From: an uncultured Bacillota bacterium
Lineage (GTDB): Bacteria; Bacillota_I; Bacilli_A; RF39; UBA660
DNA length: 8,888 nt
Reading direction: 5' to 3'
NCBI GenBank assembly: GCA_947176475.1
Contig: CAMWQX010000027.1
Span: 1-8,888, forward strand
In this document: positions 5,470-8,888 of the stretch, in pieces
How positions within the stretch are numbered: the stretch's first letter is position 1
Layout: the number at the start of each line of letters is the position of its first letter
Translations under genes and position numbers: made by a program
The notes under the pieces: generated by a model
The model's input: only the letters and a program-made list of their open reading frames with translations
Told to the model about the DNA's origin: nothing
The model's database searches: none

Positions 5470-6084
5470 ATGGAAAATAAATTTAGCAAGGAGATAAGAG
5501 CTGATGAAGATGCTTTTTATATGAGTAATCCAGAGATATCAGCAAAGTATTTAGCAAGTAAGTTAAGTAATTATAAATCGGCTGTAGAGCTTTGTTCAGC
5601 AGTGGGTATGACTTGTATTTGTTTAGCTGAAAAAATGGATAAAGTTTATGGAGTAGAATTAGATGCGAAGAGAATAGATGATGCTAATTATAATGCTAAA
5701 CTTTATGGTGTAGAGAAACGAGTAGAATTTATTAATGGCAATGTTTTAGATGAAGATATTTTAAAAAATATCAATGCCGAGGTTGCTGTGTTAGATCCAG
5801 ATTGGAGTGTGGATAAGAATCGACCCCAAGATCATGCTTTTAATTTAAGTGATACTAAACCAAATGTAGTAGAATTATTTAATAAAGTTAGAGATAATAT
5901 TACACATAATATAGTTATTCGTGTTTCTAAGAACTTTTCTTTGGAAACTTTAAAGATAGTAGGAATGTGCCATGTTGATAATATTATCTATGAGGGAAGA
6001 ATAAGATTTAAATATGCTTATTTTAGAGATGATATCAAAGAAATGAGTGAAGAAGATATAATTTTAGATAGGGAGAATGAATAA
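5470..6084 (+). CDS. Class I SAM-dependent methyltransferase (RNA cap/trimethylguanosine-synthase-like, Methyltransf_15 type)
   Basis: The ATG at 5470 has an AGGAGA RBS (5458-5463). An earlier in-frame ATG at 5407 lies inside the leader terminator and is rejected. The 204-residue protein shows the SAM-binding motif I region VELCSAVGMT (39-48), motif II acidic end VYGVELD (59-65), and motif IV LDPDW (108-112). Motif IV sits where TGS1-like RNA N2-guanine methyltransferases have a PPW-type motif, so the second residue is changed from P to D. The ANYNAKLYGV region (72-81) is also typical. The substrate is unknown; a tRNA or rRNA base is likely. It is the first gene after the proline T-box and its stop overlaps the proS RBS region, so the two are translationally coupled and co-regulated by tRNA-Pro charging. 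Confidence 0.78.
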   Translation: MENKFSKEIRADEDAFYMSNPEISAKYLASKLSNYKSAVELCSAVGMTCICLAEKMDKVYGVELDAKRIDDANYNAKLYGVEKRVEFINGNVLDEDILKNINAEVAVLDPDWSVDKNRPQDHAFNLSDTKPNVVELFNKVRDNITHNIVIRVSKNFSLETLKIVGMCHVDNIIYEGRIRFKYAYFRDDIKEMSEEDIILDRENE

Positions 6085-6085
6085 A

Positions 6086-7510
6086 ATGGAAAATAAAGCT
6101 ATAACAAGTAGAGATACAGATTTTGCTAAGTGGTATACAGATGTTGTAAGAGCCGCGAAATTAGCAGATTATACAGCTGTAAAGGGTTGTATTGCGATTG
6201 AACCAAATGGTTATGCGATTTGGGAAAAAATGCAAGAAATATTGGATAAGAAATTTAAGGAGTTAGGACATGTTAATGTACAGATGCCTTTACTTATTCC
6301 AGAAGAATTACTTAAAAAAGAGGGAGAATTAGTTGCTGGATTTGCACCTGAAGTAGCATGGGTTACCGAAGGTGGAAGCAAAAAGTTAGATGAAAGACTT
6401 TGTATTAGACCAACTAGTGAGACTCTATTCTGTGATTATTATCAATCACATGTTAAATCACATAGGGATTTACCAATGTTATACAATCAATGGTGTAATG
6501 TCTTAAGATGGGAAAAAGAAACAAGACCATTCTTAAGAAGTCGTGAATTCTTATGGCAAGAAGGTCATACGATTCATGCAACAAAAGAGGAAGCTTTAGA
6601 AGAAACTAAACGCATGATGGATGTCTATCATTGGTTCCATAATGAAATACTAGCAATTCCATCTATTACCGGATTAAAGACCGAAAAAGAAAAATTTGCG
6701 GGAGCAGAATTTACATTAACTAATGAAGCCTTAATGTATAATGGTGTGGCTTTACAAGCAGGAACAAGTCATTATTTTGGACAAAAATTCTCAGAAGCTT
6801 ATAATGTTAAATTTACCAATAAAGAAAATAAAGAGGAATATGTTTATCAAACTTCTTGGGGAACAACGACAAGAATGATTGGTGGACTTATCATGGTTCA
6901 TAGTGATGATTATGGATTAGTATTACCTCCAAGAATTGCACCAAAGCAAGTTGTAATTATTCCAATTGGAAAGGGAGATAAACCTTTATCAATGGCTCAT
7001 GAATATAAAGAATTATTAAATAAAAATGGCATTGTAGCTTATATTGATGAAACGGAGAAATCACCAGGATTTAAGTTTGCTGAAGCTGAAGTCAATGGTA
7101 TTCCAGTACGTATTGAAATTGGTGAAAGAGATTTAGAAAATAGTCAAATAACTATTGCAAGACGTGATACAAGAGAAAAGATGCAAGTTAGTTTAGAAAA
7201 TTTAGATATTGTAAATTATGTAAGTGAGTTATTAGAAACGATTCAACAAGACATGTATGAAAGAGCTAAAAAACGTCGTGATGAGTTAACTTTTGAAGCA
7301 CATAATCTTGAAGATATGGAGAATATCTTAAATAAACAACCGGGTTTAATTCATGGTATGTGGTGTGGAGATGCAGCTTGTGAAGAGCGAATTAAAGAGA
7401 TCAAGGGTTGCAAATCAAGATGCATAGTTGAAGAAGAAAAAATAGATGATAAGTGTGTATGTTGTGGGCGTGATGCTAAGTATCATGTTATCTGGGGAAT
7501 ACAATATTAA
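6086..7510 (+). CDS. proS: Prolyl-tRNA synthetase, short archaeal/eukaryal type
   Basis: The enzyme charges tRNA-Pro with proline. AGGGAG (6070-6075) sets the start at 6086. The in-frame ATG at 6077 is only 1 nt from that RBS. The 474-residue protein lacks the INS editing domain of the long bacterial form. Class II motif 1 is around 39-70 (IEPNGYAIWEKM...). RPTSE (108-112) and motif 2 (RWEKETRPFLRSREF, 141-155) follow. Motif 3 contains GTTTRMIG (259-266). The anticodon-binding domain spans about 287-385. The C-terminal extension carries paired cysteines (427, 432 and 457-460) consistent with zinc binding, and ends in the usual tyrosine. It is the second gene of the T-box operon, so its synthesis should rise when tRNA-Pro is uncharged. 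Confidence 0.97.
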   Translation: MENKAITSRDTDFAKWYTDVVRAAKLADYTAVKGCIAIEPNGYAIWEKMQEILDKKFKELGHVNVQMPLLIPEELLKKEGELVAGFAPEVAWVTEGGSKKLDERLCIRPTSETLFCDYYQSHVKSHRDLPMLYNQWCNVLRWEKETRPFLRSREFLWQEGHTIHATKEEALEETKRMMDVYHWFHNEILAIPSITGLKTEKEKFAGAEFTLTNEALMYNGVALQAGTSHYFGQKFSEAYNVKFTNKENKEEYVYQTSWGTTTRMIGGLIMVHSDDYGLVLPPRIAPKQVVIIPIGKGDKPLSMAHEYKELLNKNGIVAYIDETEKSPGFKFAEAEVNGIPVRIEIGERDLENSQITIARRDTREKMQVSLENLDIVNYVSELLETIQQDMYERAKKRRDELTFEAHNLEDMENILNKQPGLIHGMWCGDAACEERIKEIKGCKSRCIVEEEKIDDKCVCCGRDAKYHVIWGIQY

Positions 7511-7530
7511 AATATAAGGAGAAGTAAAAA

Positions 7531-7809
7531 GTGGCAAAATTAGAAATAAGAAGAAAAAAATCTATCTGGGGATGTGCAATAAAGATACATATTGATGTTG
7601 ATGGAAGCGAAAAGTTTGATTTAGGTAATAATGAAGCTAAAGATGTAGATTTAACAAAGGGTGAACATACCATAAAATATAAGGTATGGAACCGTCGTGA
7701 AAAAAGTGTCGTAATTAATGCGCAAGATGGAAAAGAATATAAAATATTATTCAAATATGATCCATTTTGGGGTGGATTTAAATTGGATAAAAAATCCGTA
7801 ATTGATTAG
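7531..7809 (+). CDS. Small basic beta-rich protein, unknown function (GTG start)
   Basis: The 92-residue protein begins at GTG with a good AAGGAG RBS (7516-7521). It starts only 20 bp after proS and ends directly at the operon terminator, so it is probably the third gene of the T-box operon. There is no signal peptide or membrane helix. The pattern IHIDVDGSEKFDLG, LTKGEHTIKYKVWNRREKSVVI resembles small beta-sandwich (PEGA-like) modules, but similarity is too weak for a name. Aromatic YDPFWGGF occurs near residues 76-83. Confidence 0.75.
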   Translation: MAKLEIRRKKSIWGCAIKIHIDVDGSEKFDLGNNEAKDVDLTKGEHTIKYKVWNRREKSVVINAQDGKEYKILFKYDPFWGGFKLDKKSVID

Positions 7810-7842
7810 AAAAAAGAACAGATTTTAAATCTGTTCTTTTTT
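7810..7842 (+). terminator. Strong terminator closing the T-box operon
   Basis: A 14-bp perfect stem (AAAAAAGAACAGAT with ATCTGTTCTTTTTT) encloses a 5-nt loop. It begins at the stop codon of the 92-residue gene and ends in a T-run. The A-tract on the left makes it potentially bidirectional. Confidence 0.9.
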
Positions 7843-7872
7843 GTTATAATAATTTGTAATAAGAGTGATGTT

Positions 7873-7968
7873 ATGAAAAAAAAATTTGTCGTTGAAGATG
7901 TTGCAAGTATTGAGGATAATGTTTTACAGTATAGATTGTTTTTTAGAAATCAAAAGAAAAGATTATAA
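7873..7968 (+). CDS. Doubtful 31-residue ORF, possible small peptide or remnant
   Basis: An ATG at 7873 opens a 31-codon frame (MKKKFVVEDVASIEDNVLQYRL..., ending KKRL). An extended -10 TGTTATAAT (7842-7850) lies just upstream. The RBS is weak (AAGAGTGA at 7860-7867) and no -35 is evident because that position falls in the terminator. The protein is charged with no membrane helix. It may be a remnant of a larger gene or not expressed at all. Confidence 0.3.
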   Translation: MKKKFVVEDVASIEDNVLQYRLFFRNQKKRL

Positions 7969-7980
7969 AAAAATAGAAGA

Positions 7981-8013
7981 TTTTTACAATTCTCACTTTA
8001 TGTCGTGTAAAAA
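7981..8013. repeat. Inverted repeat TTTTTACA-N17-TGTAAAAA upstream of the XRE gene
   Basis: Perfect 8-bp arms (7981-7988 and 8006-8013) are separated by 17 bp and end where the -35 of the downstream promoter is expected. It is a candidate operator for the XRE regulator encoded 45 bp downstream, which would be autoregulation. A terminator is unlikely because the loop is long and no T-run follows. Confidence 0.4.
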
Positions 8014-8028
8014 AAAGTATGTTTGAAG

Positions 8029-8034
8029 TATAAT
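8029..8034 (+). promoter_or_regulatory. -10 element of the XRE regulator gene
   Basis: A perfect TATAAT precedes the ATG at 8058. The AAGGAG RBS (8044-8049) lies between. Around 17 bp upstream there is only TGTAAA, a poor -35 that coincides with the right arm of the inverted repeat, so control by an activator or repressor is possible. Confidence 0.5.
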
Positions 8035-8057
8035 GATAGTTAGAAGGAGTGATACCT

Positions 8058-8888
8058 ATGAATTTAGATAAAATAGGTAATTTCATTGCCGAAAAAAGAA
8101 AAGAAAAAAGAATGACGCAAGAAGATTTGGCAAATCGATTAGGAGTAAATAATCGAACAATATCTCGATGGGAAAACGGTAAAAATATGCCTGATGTATC
8201 ATTATATAGATTATTATGTGAATTGTTGGATATTTCTATTGAAGAATTGGTAAACGGAGAAGAAAATGATAAGAACGGTAAGATAGAAGGTGTTGAAAAG
8301 GCTATTATTACAACAGTTGATTCCAGTGAAAAAAGAAATAAGAAAATGAAGAAAAGTTTATTTTTTATTATTCTTGCTTTATTAATAACTATTATACTTT
8401 GTTTGAATTTTTACATAAAAAATTATCATAAAATAGATATTTATAATATGGCAATTGTTAAAGGAGAAGAAAAATTAATATATGATACACAGACTTTGAA
8501 TATGGGAAAGTATAATGTCTATTTTTATGGCGTGGAGTCGTTACAACTAATTGATTTTAAAAATAATTTTTATGACTTTAATATTGCTTTGCGTAATAAT
8601 CAAATTAAAATTGATGATATTAAAAATTATTTAGATGAACAGGTTGAAACCGGTAATCAAGAAGCATTTTCTTTGCTAGATGGTGGTACAAAAATATATA
8701 AGAATCAAAAATATGAAATTATTGCCTGTAACACTATAGATAATAATCGCGATATTTATATCGGTATTCCTAATATGGTGCGTAATTTAAATGGAAATTA
8801 TTGTGGTCAAGAAAAAAGTGATGTTTGTTATTTTTCACGAGATTTTCATGTTATAAGTGTTTCAGAAAATGATGATAAAGAATTTGTT
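8058..8888 (+). CDS. Membrane-anchored XRE-family (HTH_3) regulator, 3' end outside the window
   Basis: The frame opens at ATG 8058 behind a strong AAGGAG RBS and stays open for 277 codons to the window end. Residues 7-62 form a Cro/C1-type helix-turn-helix: IGNFIAEKRKEK, then MTQEDLANRLGV (19-30), then NNRTISRWENGKNMPD (31-46). A short linker (70-98) leads to a lysine-rich stretch and one membrane helix at about 101-121 (LFFIILALLITIILCLNFY). The remaining 155 or more residues would be extracellular and show no motif I know. This HTH, helix, outer-domain layout suggests a one-component sensor that responds to a signal at the cell surface. The ligand and target genes are not visible. The inverted repeat 45-77 bp upstream may be its own operator. 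Confidence 0.88.
   Translation, partial: MNLDKIGNFIAEKRKEKRMTQEDLANRLGVNNRTISRWENGKNMPDVSLYRLLCELLDISIEELVNGEENDKNGKIEGVEKAIITTVDSSEKRNKKMKKSLFFIILALLITIILCLNFYIKNYHKIDIYNMAIVKGEEKLIYDTQTLNMGKYNVYFYGVESLQLIDFKNNFYDFNIALRNNQIKIDDIKNYLDEQVETGNQEAFSLLDGGTKIYKNQKYEIIACNTIDNNRDIYIGIPNMVRNLNGNYCGQEKSDVCYFSRDFHVISVSENDDKEFV

Overview
The window is AT-rich, uses TGA as a stop and TGG for tryptophan, and has strong Shine-Dalgarno sites, sigma-A-like promoters, T-rich intrinsic terminators and a T-box riboswitch. This points to a low-GC Bacillota with the standard bacterial code. An uncultured gut member of the Bacilli is my best guess, but that is inference.

Layout. (1) Positions 1-1580 hold the 3' part of a large, probably surface-exposed protein with an FGE-sulfatase/C-type-lectin-like C-terminal domain, closed by a hairpin terminator. 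(2) Positions about 1610-1950 look empty at ordinary ORF cut-offs but have the architecture of a type I toxin-antitoxin locus. A minus-strand promoter drives an mRNA for a 24-residue hydrophobic peptide. The peptide's ribosome binding site can be masked by a complementary segment in its own leader. A 28-codon leader ORF overlaps the toxin start. A small RNA of about 80 nt with its own promoter and terminator is transcribed convergently across the toxin 3' UTR. Four short inverted repeats of 8-10 nt link the toxin 5' leader to the antisense region. (3) Positions 2006-3691 form an apparent operon: a class I glutamine-amidotransferase-like (peptidase C26/PuuD-like) hydrolase, then two small single-pass membrane proteins with overlapping reading frames, then a terminator. 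(4) Positions 3737-5191 encode an FAD-dependent oxidoreductase with a C-terminal Rieske 2Fe-2S domain. (5) Positions 5219-7842 are a proline-controlled operon: a sigma-A promoter, a T-box leader with CCU as its likely specifier codon, a small SAM-dependent methyltransferase, a short archaeal/eukaryal-type prolyl-tRNA synthetase, and a 92-residue GTG-start protein, closed by a strong terminator. (6) Positions 7842-8888 hold a doubtful 31-codon ORF, a long-spaced inverted repeat, and the start of a membrane-anchored XRE-type regulator that runs off the window.

How they fit together. The T-box operon is the clearest functional unit: uncharged tRNA-Pro should raise expression of ProRS and of the co-transcribed methyltransferase. 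The most interesting unit is the compact candidate type I toxin-antitoxin locus at about 1610-1950. I do not recognise its toxin peptide. Its leader, with a masked RBS, an overlapping leader ORF and possible 5'-3' pairing, recalls hok/mok and Fst-type control.
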